The notes beneath the pieces were generated by a model, which saw only the letters and a program-made list of their open reading frames with translations, had not been told where the DNA came from and made no database searches. The position numbers were made by a program, and so were the translations under genes. 64,000 bases of DNA from Eutreptiella sp. 'Long Island Sound 2002'. Taxonomy: Eukaryota; Euglenozoa; Euglenophyceae; Eutreptiales; Eutreptiaceae. Where the stretch lies: NCBI GenBank assembly GCA_964036045.1, contig CAXIWF010000807.1:1-64000 (forward strand), read 5' to 3'. Shown here piece after piece: positions 12,601 through 23,253 of this stretch (positions within the stretch are counted from its first letter, which is position 1; every line of letters starts with the position of its first letter).

Positions 12601-14028
12601 GGCAATGGGGGGCAATGGGGGGCAATCGGGAGCGAGGGAGGGCGAGTGGGGGGCGATGGGGGGCGATTGGGGGCTATCGGGGGTGATGGCGGGCGATGGG
12701 GGGCGATGGGGGGCAATGGGGGGGCAATGGGGGGCAACCGGGGGCACTGGGGGGCGATGGGGGGCGATGGGGGGCAATGGGGGGGCGAGGGGGGGGGCGA
12801 GGGGGGGGGCGAGGTGGGGGGTGATTGGGGGGGCGATGGGGGGCGACGGGGGGCGATGGTGGGCGACGGGGGGCGACGGGGGGCGATGGGGTGCGGTAGG
12901 GGGCGATGGGGGGCGACGGGGGGCGACGGGGGGCGATGGGGGGCGATGGGCTGCGGTAGGGGGCGAGGGGGGGCGAGCAGGGGCGATGGGGGGCGATGGG
13001 GGGCAATGGGGAGCGAGGGGGAGCGAGGGGGGGCGATGGGGGGCGAAGGGGGGCCTTGGGGGGCGAGGGGGGCGCGATGGGGGGCTGTGGGGGGCGATGG
13101 GGGGCGATGGGGAGCGATGGGGGGTGACGGGGGGCGATGGGGTGCGAAGTGGGGCGAGGGGGGGGCGAGGGGGGGGGATGGGGGGCGATGGGGGGCGGTG
13201 GCGGGCGATGGGGGGCGATGGGGGGCGATGGGGGGCGAGGGGGGGCGATGGGGGGCAATGGGGGGGCGATGGGGGGGGCGATGGGGGGCGATGGGGGGCG
13301 AGGGGGAGTGAGGGGGGGCGATCGGGGGTGATGGGGGGCGATGGGGGGCGGTGGGAGGCAATGGGGGGCAATGGGGGGGCAGTGGGGGGGCAATGGAGGG
13401 CGATGGGGGGCGAGGGGGGGCGAGGGGGGGCGATGGGGGGCTATCGGGGGCGATGGGGGGTGATGGGGGGCGATGGGGGGCGAAGGGGGGCGATGGGGGG
13501 CGGTGGGGGGCAATGGGGGGCAATGGGGGGCGATGGGGGGGCAACGGGGGGCGAGGGGGGGCGAGCGGGGGCGAAGGGGGGCGTTGGGGTGCGAGGGGGG
13601 TAGTGGGGGGGGATGGGGGGCGATGGGGGGCGATGGGGGGCGATGGGGGGCGATGGGGGGGCGAGGGGGGGCGATTGGGGGCAATGGGAGGCGAGGGGGT
13701 GCGAGAGGGTGCGAGTGGGGGCGAGGGGGGGCGATGGGGGGCGATGGGGGGCGAGTGGGGGGGCGATGGGGGCGATACGCCAATTCAGAGACAACCTCAT
13801 GCTTGCTGCCAAAGGCCCATCCCCCCAGAGCACAATGTACCCTGTCTGCATGGCTATGGAGGACATATGGAACCTGCGTGTGCTGTGTCCCTGTAGGGAT
13901 AAAAACCCAGACGCGTTGTGCCAGGGCTCCTGCATGACTAACCGCGTCCGTGCATGGGTTTCACCATCTTTGTGTCACCGGAGGGAACACTTAGCCACGC
14001 CCACCCCAATGCCCTCGATGATAAGTGA

Positions 14029-14550
14029 TCTTTCAAATTCGGTGCGCCCTTGCAAGGTTACTGGGCCGTGTCCATGCCTCGCACCACCAATGTCTTCCTC
14101 TCAGCGCTCTCCAACACCCTCCCTTTTATGCGATCTTGGGGCGCGTTCCTGTTGTCCTGTGCGGCTTGGATGCAACTTGCTGTGCTATCTGGGTACCTGC
14201 CAGTGGCAGTGCGCGCGTCTATGTCCTCGGCAATACACCGGATTTTGGCTAAAACTGAGTGGGATGTGCCGAGCTCCCTTCGATGGGTCGTTTTTCTGTC
14301 TTCCCGCCTGCCTCAGTCGTTCTTCGACACTGTGGGTGACCTGCTCTCGTGGCTCTCCCGATCCGCCTTCTGGAACCGGTCTGCTTACGCCTCCTGGCAC
14401 CTAACCCACTCTGCTGCCTGCACACCATTTTGTGCAGACTGGTCTACCGACCTGCCTGCTCTGCAGGGTTTGTATTCCTCCTTATCCTCTGAACCACGGG
14501 TGGACTGGGGAGTCCACCGGGGGAGGGGGGCTACTGCTGAGACACGTTGA
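14029..14550 (+). pseudogene. Open fragment of unknown origin
   Basis: An open frame of 173 codons runs from just after an in-frame TGA (14026-14028) to a TGA at 14548-14550. It has no ATG near its 5' end. The conceptual product is Leu/Ser/Trp-rich with hydrophobic patches and looks more protein-like than the alternative frames, but I recognise no domain. A different frame opens from the satellite into the island (to 14404) and is Cys/Ser/Pro-rich; it also has no recognisable domain. Best read as a remnant of a coding sequence, perhaps from a mobile element; chance openness is quite possible. Confidence 0.2.
14499..14518. other. Perfect hairpin, 8-bp stem
   Basis: Inverted repeat GGTGGACT / AGTCCACC separated by GGGG, inside the non-satellite island. 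It could fold as an RNA or cruciform stem; no function can be assigned. Confidence 0.5.
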
Positions 14551-17500
14551 ATCTTTGTCGATACCAGCATGATAGTCGTAGGACACTAGGTGCAGAGAAT
14601 GCTTGTACTCCACGTACTTTGTTCACTGCAGCGAAAGGCGCCTATGACATGTCACTGAAGAGCTTTCCTCTTTGACTTTTGCTTTGCACTTCTGCTTTGT
14701 CCTGAACAGCGCCGGTCGTGCACACGCATCTGTATCCCATAGCGGGGTGATGGATGGCAAGGGTGGGCAATGGGGGGCGAGGGGGGGGGGCGAGGGGGGG
14801 CGAGGGGGGGCGTTGGTGGGCGCTGGGGCGGCGAGGGGGGGGCGAGGTGGGGGGCGATGGGGGGGGGGGGCGATGGGGGGCGATGTGGGGCGATGGGGGG
14901 CGATGGGGGGCGGTGGGGGCGATGGGGGGCGCTGGGGGGCGAAGGGGGCCGAGGGGGGGCGATGGGGGGCGAGGGGGTGCGAGAGGGTGCGAGGGGGGGC
15001 GATGGGGGGCGATGGGGGGCGATGGGGGGCGATGGGGGGCGATGGGTGGCGAGGGGGGCAATGGGGGGCGAGGGGGGGCGAGGTGGGGGGCGATGGGGGG
15101 GGGGCGATGGGGGGCGATTGGGCGGCGATCGGGGGCGAGGGGGGGCGACCGGGGGCGAGGGGGGGCGATGGGGGGCGATGGGGGGCTATGGGAGGCGATG
15201 GGGGGCGATGGGGAGCGATGGGGGGCCATGGGGGGCGATGGGAGGCGATGAGGGGCAATGCGGGGGCGATGGGGGGCGATGGGGGGCGAGGGGGGGCGAG
15301 GGGCGGCGGGGGGGGGCGATGGGGGGCGAGGGGGGGCGATGGGGGGCGAGGGGTGGCGATGGGGGGGCAATGGGGGGGCAATGGGGGGCAAAGGCGGGGC
15401 AATGGGGGGCGATGGGGGGCAATGGGGAGCGAGGGAGGGCGAGGGGGGGCGATGGGGGGCGATTGGGGGCTATCGGGGGTGATGGGGGGCGATGGGGGGC
15501 GATGGGGGGCGATGGGGGGCAATCGGGGGGTAATGGGGGGCAATGGGGGGCACTGGGGGGCGATGGGGGGCGATGGGGGCAATGGGGGGGCGAGGGGGGG
15601 GGCGATTGGGGGGGCGATGGGGGGCGACGGGGGGCGATGGGGGGCGATGGGGGGCGAGGGGGGGCGATGGGGGGTGATTGGGGGCGATGGGGGGCTAGGG
15701 GGGGGCGAGGGGGGGGGCGAGGTGGGGGGCGATGGGGGGGGCGATGGAGGGCGATGGGGGGCGATCGGGGGCGAGGGGGGGCGAGGGGGGGCGAGGTGGG
15801 GCGAGGGGGGGCGAGGGGGGGGGATGGGGGGCGATGGGGGGCGATGGGAGGCGATGGGGGGCAATGGGGGGCGATGGGGGGCCAATGGGGGGCAATGGGG
15901 GGGCAATGGGGGGGCAATGGACGGCGATGGGGGGCGAGGGGGGGCGATGGGGGGCTATCGGGGGCGATGGGGGGCGATGGGTGGCGATGGGGGGCGATGC
16001 GGGGCGTTGGGGTGCGAGGGGGGGCGATGGGGGGCGATGGGGGGCGATGGGGGGCGATGGGGGGCGATGGGGGGGCAATGGGGGGCGAGGGGGGGCGATG
16101 GGGGGCGAAGGGGGGTGTTGGGGTGCGAGGGGGCGAGATGGGGGGCAGTGGGGGGGGATGGTGGGCGATGGGGGGGCGATGGGGGATGAGGGGGGGCGAT
16201 GGGGGGCGTGGGGGGGCGCTAGGGGGGCGAGGGGGGGGGGGCGATGGGCGGCGATGGGGGGGCAATGGGGGGCGATGGGGGGCGATGGGGGGGGGGCGAT
16301 GGGGGGCGATGGGGGGCGATGGGGGGCGATGAGGGGCGAGGGGGGGCGAGGGGGGGCGATGGGGGGCGATGGGGGCGAGGGGGGGGCAATGGGGGGGCAA
16401 TGGGGGGCAATGGGGGGGCAATGGGGGGCAATGGGGGGCAATGGGGAGCGAGGGAGGGCGAGGGGGGGCGATGGGGGGCGATTGGGGGCTATCGGGGATG
16501 ATGGGGGGCGATGGGGGGCGATGGGGGGCGATGGGGGGTAATGGGGGGGCAATGGGGGCAATGGGGGGCAATGGGTGGCGATGGGGGGCGATGGGGGGCG
16601 ATGGGGGGCGAAGGGGGGCGTTGGGGGGCGATGGGGGGCGGTGGGGGGCGAGGGGGGGTCAAGGGTGGCGATGGGGGGCGATGGGGGGGCAATGGGGGGT
16701 GAAGGGGGGTGTTGGGGTGCGAGGGGGCGCGATGGGGGGCAGTGGGGGGGGATGGGGGGCGATGGGGGGCGATGGGGGGCGATGGGGGGCGATGGGGGGC
16801 GATGGGGGGCGAGGGGGTGTGAGAGGGTGCGAGGGGGGGCGAGGGGGGGCGATGGGGGGGCGAGGGGGGGGGGCGAGGGGGGGCGAGGGGGGGCGTTGGG
16901 GGGCGTGGGGGGGCGCTGGAAGGGCGAGGGGGGGGGCGAGGTGGGGGGCGAATGGGGGGGGGGCCATGGGCGGCGATGGGCGGCGATGGGCGGCGATCGG
17001 GGGCGAGGGGGGGGCGAGGGGGGCGAGGGGGGGCGATGGGGGGGCTATGGGGGGCGATGGAGCGCGATGGGGAGCGATGGGGGGCCATGGGGAGCGATGG
17101 GGGGCCAAGGGGGGCGATGGGAGGCGATGGAGGGCAATGGGGGGGCAATGGGGGGCGATGGGGGGCGATGGGGGGGGCCGATGGGGGGCGATGGGGGGCG
17201 ATGGGGGGCGATGAGGGGCGAGGGGGGGCGAGGGGGGGCGAGGGGGGGCGATGGGGGGCGATGGGGGGCGAGGGGGGGCGATGGGGGGCGATGGGGGGCG
17301 GGGGGGGGGGCGAGGGGGGGCAATGGGGGGGCAATGGGGGGCAATGGGGGTTGATGGGGGGCAATGGGGAGCGAGGGGGGGCGATTGGGGGTGATGGGGG
17401 GCGATGGGGGGCGATGGGGGGCAATGGGGGGGCCGTGGGGGGCAATGGGGGGCGATGGGGGGCGATGGGGGGCGAAGGGGGGCGTTGGGGTGCGAGGGGG

Positions 17501-19239
17501 GGCCCTGGGGGGCGATGGGGGGCGATGGGGGGCGATGGGGGGCGATGGGGGGGCGATGGGGGGCGAGCGGGGGCGAAGGGGGGTGTTGGGGTGCGAGGGG
17601 GCGCGATGGGGGGCAGTGGGGTGGCGAGGGGGGCCGAGGGGGGGCGATGGGGGGCGAGGGGGTGCGAGAGGCTGCGAGGGGGGGCGATGGGGGGCGATGG
17701 GGGGCAATGGGGGGCGAGGGGGAGGGGCGAGGGGGGGCGAGGGGGGGCGTTGGGGGGCGCTGGGGGGGCGAGGGGGGGGGCGAGGTGGGGGGCGATTGGG
17801 GGGGGGCGATGGGGGGCGATGGGGGGCGATGGGCGGCGATCGGGGGCGAGGGGGGGGCGAGGGGGGGCGATGGGGGGCTATGGGGCGCGATGGGGAGCGA
17901 TGGGGGGCCATGGGGGGCGATGAGAGGCGATGGGGGGCAATGGGGGGGCAACGGGGGGCGATGGGGGGCGATGGGGGGGGCGATGGGGGGCGATGGGGGG
18001 CGATGAGGGGCGATGGGGGGCGATGAGGGGCGAGGGGGGGCGAGGGGGGGCGAGGGGGGGCGAGGGGGGGCGATGGGGGGCGATGGGGGGCGAGGGGTGG
18101 CGATGGGGGGCGATGGGGGGCGGGGGGGGGGCGAGGGGGGGGCAATGGGGGGCAATGGGGGGGCAATGGGGGGCGATGGGGGGCAATGGGGAGCGAGGGA
18201 GGGCGGAGGGGGGCGATGGGGGGCGATTGGGGGCGATGGGGGGCAATGGGCGGCAATGGGGGGGCAATGGGGGGCGATGGGGGGCGATGGGGGGCAATGG
18301 GGGGGCGAGGTGGGGGGCGATTGGGGGGGCGACGGGGGGCGAGGTGGGGGGCGATTGGGGGGGAGACGGGGGGCGAGGGGGGGGGCGAGGGGGGGGGCGA
18401 GGTGGGGGGGTGAGGTGGGGGGCGATTGGGGGCTATCGGGGGCGATGGGGGGCGATGAGGGGTGATTGGGGGCGATGGGGGGCGATGGGGGGCGGGGGGG
18501 GGCGAGGGGGGGCGAGGCGGGGCGAGGAGGGGCGATGGCGGGCGATGGGGGGCGATGGGGGGCGATGGGGGGGGAGGGGGAGCGCTGGGAGCCGATGGGG
18601 GGCGATGGGGGGCGATGGGGGGCGAGGGGGGGCAATGGGGGGGCGATGGGGGAGCAATGGGGGGCAATGGGGGGGCAACGGGGGGCGATGGGCGGCGATG
18701 GGGAGCAAGGGAGGGCGAGGGGGGGCGATGGGGGGCGATTGGGGGCTATCGGGGGTGATGGGGGGCGATGGGGGGCGATGGGGGGCGATGGGGGGCAATG
18801 GGGGGGCAATGGGGGGCAATGGGGGGCGATGGGGGGCGATGGGGGACGATGGGGGGCAATGGGGGGGCGAAGGGGGGGGGGGCGAGGTGGGGGGCGATGG
18901 GGGGCGATGGGGGGCGATGGGGGGCGATGGGGAGCGAGGGAGGGCGAGGGGGGGCCATGGGGGGCGATTGGGGGCTATCGAGGGTGATGGGGGGGGCGAT
19001 GGGGGGGGCGATGGGGGGCGATTGGGGGCTATCGGGGTTGATGGGGGGCGTTGGGGGGCGATGGGGGGCAATGGGGGGGCAATGGGGGGCAATGGGGGGC
19101 GATGGGGGGCGATGGGGGACTATCGGGGGCGAGGGGGGGTTGAGGTGGGGGGCGATGGGGGGGGCGATGGGGCGGGCGATGGGGGGCGATGGGGGGCGAG
19201 GGGGGGCGATGGGGGGTGATTGGGGGTGATGGGTGGCGA

Positions 19240-20500
19240 TGGGGGGCGGGGGGGGGCGAGGGGGGGCGAGGGGGGGGGCGAGGGGGGGGGCGAGTTGGGG
19301 GGCGATGGGGGGGCGATGGGGGGCGATCGGGGACGAGGGGGGGTGAGGTGGGGCGATGGGGGGCGATGGGGGGTGATTGGGGACGATGGGGGGGGAGGGG
19401 GAGCGCTGGGGGCCGATGGGGGGCGATGAGGGGCGATGGGGCGCGAGGGGGGGCGATGGGGGCCGATGGGGGGCGATCACGGGCGATGGGGAGGGGAGGG
19501 GGGGCGAGGGGGAACGATGGGGGCCGATGGGGGGCGATGGGGGGCGATGGGGGGTGACCGGGAGCGATGGGGGATGATGGGGGGTGATGGGAGGCGATGG
19601 GGGGCAATGGGGGGCGATGGGGGGCGATGGGGAGCGAGGGGGGGCGAGGGGGGGCGATGGGGGGCGATGGGTGGCGAGGGGGGGCAACGGGGGGCGAGGG
19701 GGGGGGGCGAGGGGGGCGAGGGGGGGCGTGGGGGGGCGCAGGGGGGGCGAGGGGGGGGGCGAGGTGGGGGGCGATGGGGGGCGATGGGGGACGATGGGGG
19801 GCGATGGGCGGCCATCGGGGGCGAGGGGGGCGATGGGGGGCGATGGGGGGCGATGGGGGGCGGTGGGGGGCGATGGGGGGCGCTTGGGGGGCAATGGGGG
19901 GCAATGGGGGGGCAATGGGGGGCAATGGGGGGCGATGGGGGGCGATGGGGGACGATGGGGAGCGAGGGGGGGGGGCCAAGGTGGGGGGCGATGGGGGGGG
20001 GCGATGGGGGGGGGGCGATGGGGGGCGATGGGGGGCGATGGGGGGCGAGGGGGGGCGAGGGGGGACGAGGGGGGCGATGGGGGGTGATTGGGGTTGACCG
20101 GGGGCGATGGGGGGCGGGGGGGGGGCGAGGGGGGGGCGAGGGGGGGGGCGAGTTGGGGGGCGATGGGGGGCGATGGGGGGCGATCGGGGACGAGGGGGGG
20201 CGATGGGGGGTGATGGGGGGCGATGGGGGGGGATGGGGAGCGCTGGGGGCCGATGGGGGGAGATGGGGGGCGATGGGGCGCGAGGGGGGGCGAGGGGGGG
20301 CGATGGGAGGTGATGGGGGGCTATCGGTTGCGATCAGGGGCGATGGGGAGGGGAGGGGGGGCGAGGGGGAGCGATGGGGGCCGATGGGGGGCGATGGGGG
20401 GCGATGGGGGGCGACCGGGAGCGATGGGGGGTGATGGGGGGCGATGGGAGGCGATGGGGGGCAATGGGGGGCGATGGGGAGCGAGGGGGGGCGAGGGGGG
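19240..20500 (+). repeat. Higher-order block of satellite A, left member of a pair flanking the chromovirus
   Basis: Carries the rare variants GATCACGGGCG (19476) and CTATCGGTTGCGATCAGG (20321), in the same order as the block at 34.4-35.7 kb (GATCAC at 34652, CTATCGGTTG at 35485). Offsets are 15176 and 15164 bp. With the 10.76-kb chromovirus and one 5-bp target copy removed, the two blocks lay about 4.4 kb apart before that insertion. Ends are approximate. Confidence 0.7.
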
Positions 20501-21052
20501 GCGATGGCGGGCGATGGGGGGGCGTGGGGGGGGGCGAGGTGGGGGGGCGAGGTGGGGGCCGATTGGGGGGGCGATGGGGGGCGATGGGGGGCGATTGGGG
20601 GCTATCGGGGGCGATGGGGGGCGATGAGGGGCGATGGGGGGCGATGGGGGGCGGGGGGGGCGAGGGGGGGCGAGGGGGAGCGAGGAGGGGCGATGGCGGG
20701 CGATGGGGGGCGATGGGGGGCGATGGGGGGGGAGGGGGAGCGCTGGGGGCCGATGGGGGGCGATGGGGGGCGATGAGGGGCGAGGGGGGGTGAGGGGGGG
20801 CGAGGGGGGGCGAGGGGGGGCGATGGGGGGCGAGGGGTGGCGATGGGGGGCGATGGGGGGCGGGGGGGGGCGATGGGGCGGGCAATGGGGGGCAATGGGG
20901 GGGCAATGGGGGGCGATGGGGGGCAATGGGGAGCGAGGGAGGGCGAGGGGGGGCGATGGGGGGCAATGGGGGGCAATGGGGGGGCAATGGGGGGCGATGG
21001 GGGGCAATGGGGTGGCGAGGGGGGGGGCGAGGTGGGGGGCGATTGGGGGGGC

Positions 21053-21057
21053 GACGG
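21053..21057. repeat. Target site duplication GACGG, left copy (chromovirus)
   Basis: GACGG lies directly left of the left LTR and again directly right of the right LTR (31818-31822). Removing the element and one copy restores an ordinary satellite A unit (GGCGACGGGGGGCGAG), which proves insertion into a pre-existing array. Confidence 0.92.
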
Positions 21058-21589
21058 TGAAAGTGCTGCCCTGGGTCGTTGTGGGTGCCGGAGGGCTCGG
21101 GGCCGGCAAGACCAGTGGGGCAGGCACGCGAGGAGTCTTCCTGGATGTTGTTATTGGGGGTAGAACCGGAGACACGGACACCAACGGAGGCGAGAGCAGC
21201 GACAACAGAAGCAAGGTCCATGCTGATTGTGGTCCGGCAGAAAATCCCAGTCTATGAAGAAAATTGAGGGGAATTATTCTAAATACATCTGAGTGTCCAA
21301 AACTGTCTGAAAAGATTTAAATAATCCATTTATGTAAAATTGTCTGGCCGATCTGGCCCGCGAGCGCGCGTCAGCGGCAAATGGCGATTCCAGCTAAAAT
21401 AGCGGAATGCGGCGGATTTACGGGAAATGGACCGCGGAATCAAATCCGGCATATCAGAAATATATAGGAAATATCCTGTGACTGAGCTGCGAGGCGGCGA
21501 TTCCGCCGAAGCAAAGAAAATGACCAAAATGTAGCCAATCTGGGCAGAATGTCTGAAAATCTGAGCAGATGGGGCTAGCCGCACTTACA
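21058..21589 (-). repeat. 3' LTR of chromovirus (left copy)
   Basis: 532 bp, beginning TGTAAGTGCGGC and ending GCACTTTCA on the minus strand (TG...CA). Identical to the 5' LTR except at 21456. It also carries the gag start codon (ATG at 21221-21219), so transcription or translation from this LTR would run 54 codons of gag N-terminus and then into satellite A, with the frame open to 20334. Confidence 0.95.
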
Positions 21590-21599
21590 CTCCCCCTCC
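21590..21599 (-). other. Polypurine tract of chromovirus
   Basis: Minus-strand GGAGGGGGAG lies directly upstream of the 3' LTR start TGTAAG. This is the expected position and composition for the primer of plus-strand DNA synthesis. Confidence 0.85.
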
Positions 21600-23253
21600 A
21601 AAAACACACTGGGGTGTGTCGCTACGTCAACGAAGAACGTAGTGCGGGTAAGTCCCAGAAAAAGATAGAAATGTAGCCTCGATGGGGCGAAATCTGCTTG
21701 ATCTGACCTGATTTGGGCTGAATTGGTACTGAATCAGGCTGGATGAACCTGAAATGAGACAGAATGAGAAGTGACGAACAGTCCTCCGTGCAGTAAAACA
21801 TTAGGTCAAGGGCTAAAAAGCATGTAAACGTATCAAGAATCGATACCAAACCATGCATTGGTTGAGAATGAGGTAGATTATTGGTGGATTGAGTGGGGGG
21901 ATCAAGAATTGGAGTGACATCTCAGCGCTCTGGCACAGTTTCGCTGTCGCGGGCACGCTACGGTGTCCTCGCCGAACTCTACATCGTGTTATCCCGCTTT
22001 TCTCGTTCTGAAAAGTACAGCATGTGGCTCAGATTTAGCGCATCTGGTGGATGATCACAAAATTGAGTAAGATTGAGAGTCAAATTGAGCAGAGATTAAG
22101 GGGATGAGACAATCACTGAGAGGGAAAACAAATACAAATGTAGTCTACAGACCCTAAGTGAATCACCGAAGGTAGAGATGTTCTTCTGTTCACTTAGATC
22201 TAAACAGATCTTCGAGGAATGATGGGAGATGACAAGGAAATCAATCTAAATTGTCCTAACATGAGTAAATTCCCTGAGATGAAGGTGAAATGAAGCGGAA
22301 TGTCTACAACTGCAACTACTAACACTTTCGTTTAGACTAAAGTAAATATATATTGTCGTTTATTCAGCTCAATTGTGCTTTCCGGCACGTTGGTTCGCGA
22401 GCATCTAACAGATTCTATCAAAATGTGGATCATGTGATGATGCATCATGATGGGACATGCTGGCCCTGGATCCTTGGGATGTAACGCGCCGAAGGTTCGC
22501 TGAAGGCGCTTTACTGACAGTATATAACTGAGAGACACCGAATTTACAGTGGCGGTGGTGTCAATCGACTTGGACAAGGCCAATCTTTCGATGGAGTCCC
22601 ACAAGACACTTGGATTCACCATTCTCGACAGTTTCTGGTCGAATTGAGCTCACATTGGCGTGTGCCAAAAATACAACGAAGCTTACGGACTTCAGAGGTT
22701 GCTGTTAGAAGTCCCTAGAGCTCCTAGATGAAGATTGTCTGATCAATTGACGTCTGGGTTTCGTACAACAGTGGCAGAATGATGGACAAACCTGAGAAAT
22801 TCAAGGTAAATTTGAGGATCCTGGATCTGAATCTGGACTTTGGCGCTAGCATCACAGCAAATGAAGGTAAGATCTGAGTTCCTGGCGTCGCATCTGGTGC
22901 AGCCAGTACTACAGGGGTTGCCTGTAGGGGTGAATGTCGCTGAAAGGGGCGACTGTCGCTGGCCAGCGTTTTGATTATGTACATTTGCTTCCATCTGCAC
23001 GAGTAGCCAAATTCCAAAGATGCACAGACCAACAGAGACAAGATTACCCCGAATCTGCCTGAATTAAGCCTGAGTTTGGTTTTTTCTGAACACGGCAGCA
23101 CACTCCGTCAGCGTATCTACGCCTTGTCTGCCGAACGGAGACCAAAGAAAAGTTGATTGACGTCAAATTATCAAACATTCGCAGTTCTCCACATCATGAC
23201 ATAAACAGAAAGAATGAACAGTGGATTGAGCAGAATGTGGTAGGATGGCTTCC
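21600..23253 (-). other. Non-coding 3' spacer of chromovirus
   Basis: About 1.65 kb between the pol stop and the polypurine tract. The longest minus-strand frames are about 125 codons (22724-23101, no recognisable domain) and 96 codons from an ATG at 22622 to 22332; neither looks like an envelope or accessory gene. A small inverted repeat, CTACGT (21622-21627) and ACGTAG (21637-21642), lies near the polypurine tract. Short TGAAT/GATTGAG-like words recur, but there is no clear tandem repeat. Confidence 0.6.

Larger units (their letters stand above)
1..13776 (+). repeat. Satellite A array, 10-bp unit GGGGGGCGAT, block 1
   Basis: Uninterrupted tandem array of a 10-bp unit, G6 followed by CGAT, with frequent variants (CGAG, CGAC, CAAT, CGGT in place of CGAT) and 1-bp length changes in the G run. 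The G-rich strand is always the plus strand. Because 10 is not a multiple of 3, each reading frame cycles through all phases every 30 bp, and none contains a stop in the perfect unit; this explains open frames of up to 1912 codons on the minus strand (Pro-rich) and several hundred on the plus strand (Gly-rich). I do not regard these as genes. Rare variants such as TTCGAGA recur at 2749, 4296, 5766, 7036, 7884 and 8661, showing higher-order duplication. No non-satellite gene is visible in this block. Confidence 0.97.
13777..14747. other. Non-satellite island within satellite A
   Basis: About 970 bp of normal-complexity DNA with abrupt satellite A borders on both sides (left border ...GGCGATACGCCAATTC, right border ...CCCATAGCGGGGTGATGG). 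No terminal direct or inverted repeat and no convincing target duplication could be found by eye. It holds one open stretch (14029-14550) and an 8-bp-stem hairpin. It may be a truncated mobile element or a captured fragment of host DNA. The right border continues into a TGATGGATGGCAAGG unit that resembles a variant found elsewhere in satellite A. Confidence 0.8.
14748..21057 (+). repeat. Satellite A array, block 2
   Basis: Same 10-bp satellite, G-rich strand on plus, between the island and the left end of the chromovirus. It is richer than block 1 in long G runs (GGGGGGGGGCGAGGTGGGG variants) and in GCAATGG units. The sub-block at about 19.2-20.5 kb is repeated in the same order at about 34.4-35.7 kb, on the other side of the chromovirus. 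No gene is visible. Confidence 0.97.

Noticed and set aside
45-13371. Minus-strand Pro-rich open frames of 915, 1619, 831, 762 and 1912 codons ([10 protein letters not shown] repeats), resembling hydroxyproline-rich cell-wall proteins
   Set aside because: The 10-bp unit has no stop in any frame, so long frames are automatic. Single-base indels are common yet never matter because every phase is open, and no start context, signal peptide or non-repeat domain is present.
1-13776. CRISPR-like or telomere-like regular repeats
   Set aside because: There are no unique spacers between units, the unit is only 10 bp, and it is not a known telomere motif; it is satellite DNA.
21600-23253. Envelope or accessory gene in the chromovirus 3' spacer
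   Set aside because: The longest frames are about 96-125 codons, without signal peptide, clear membrane anchor or any recognised domain.
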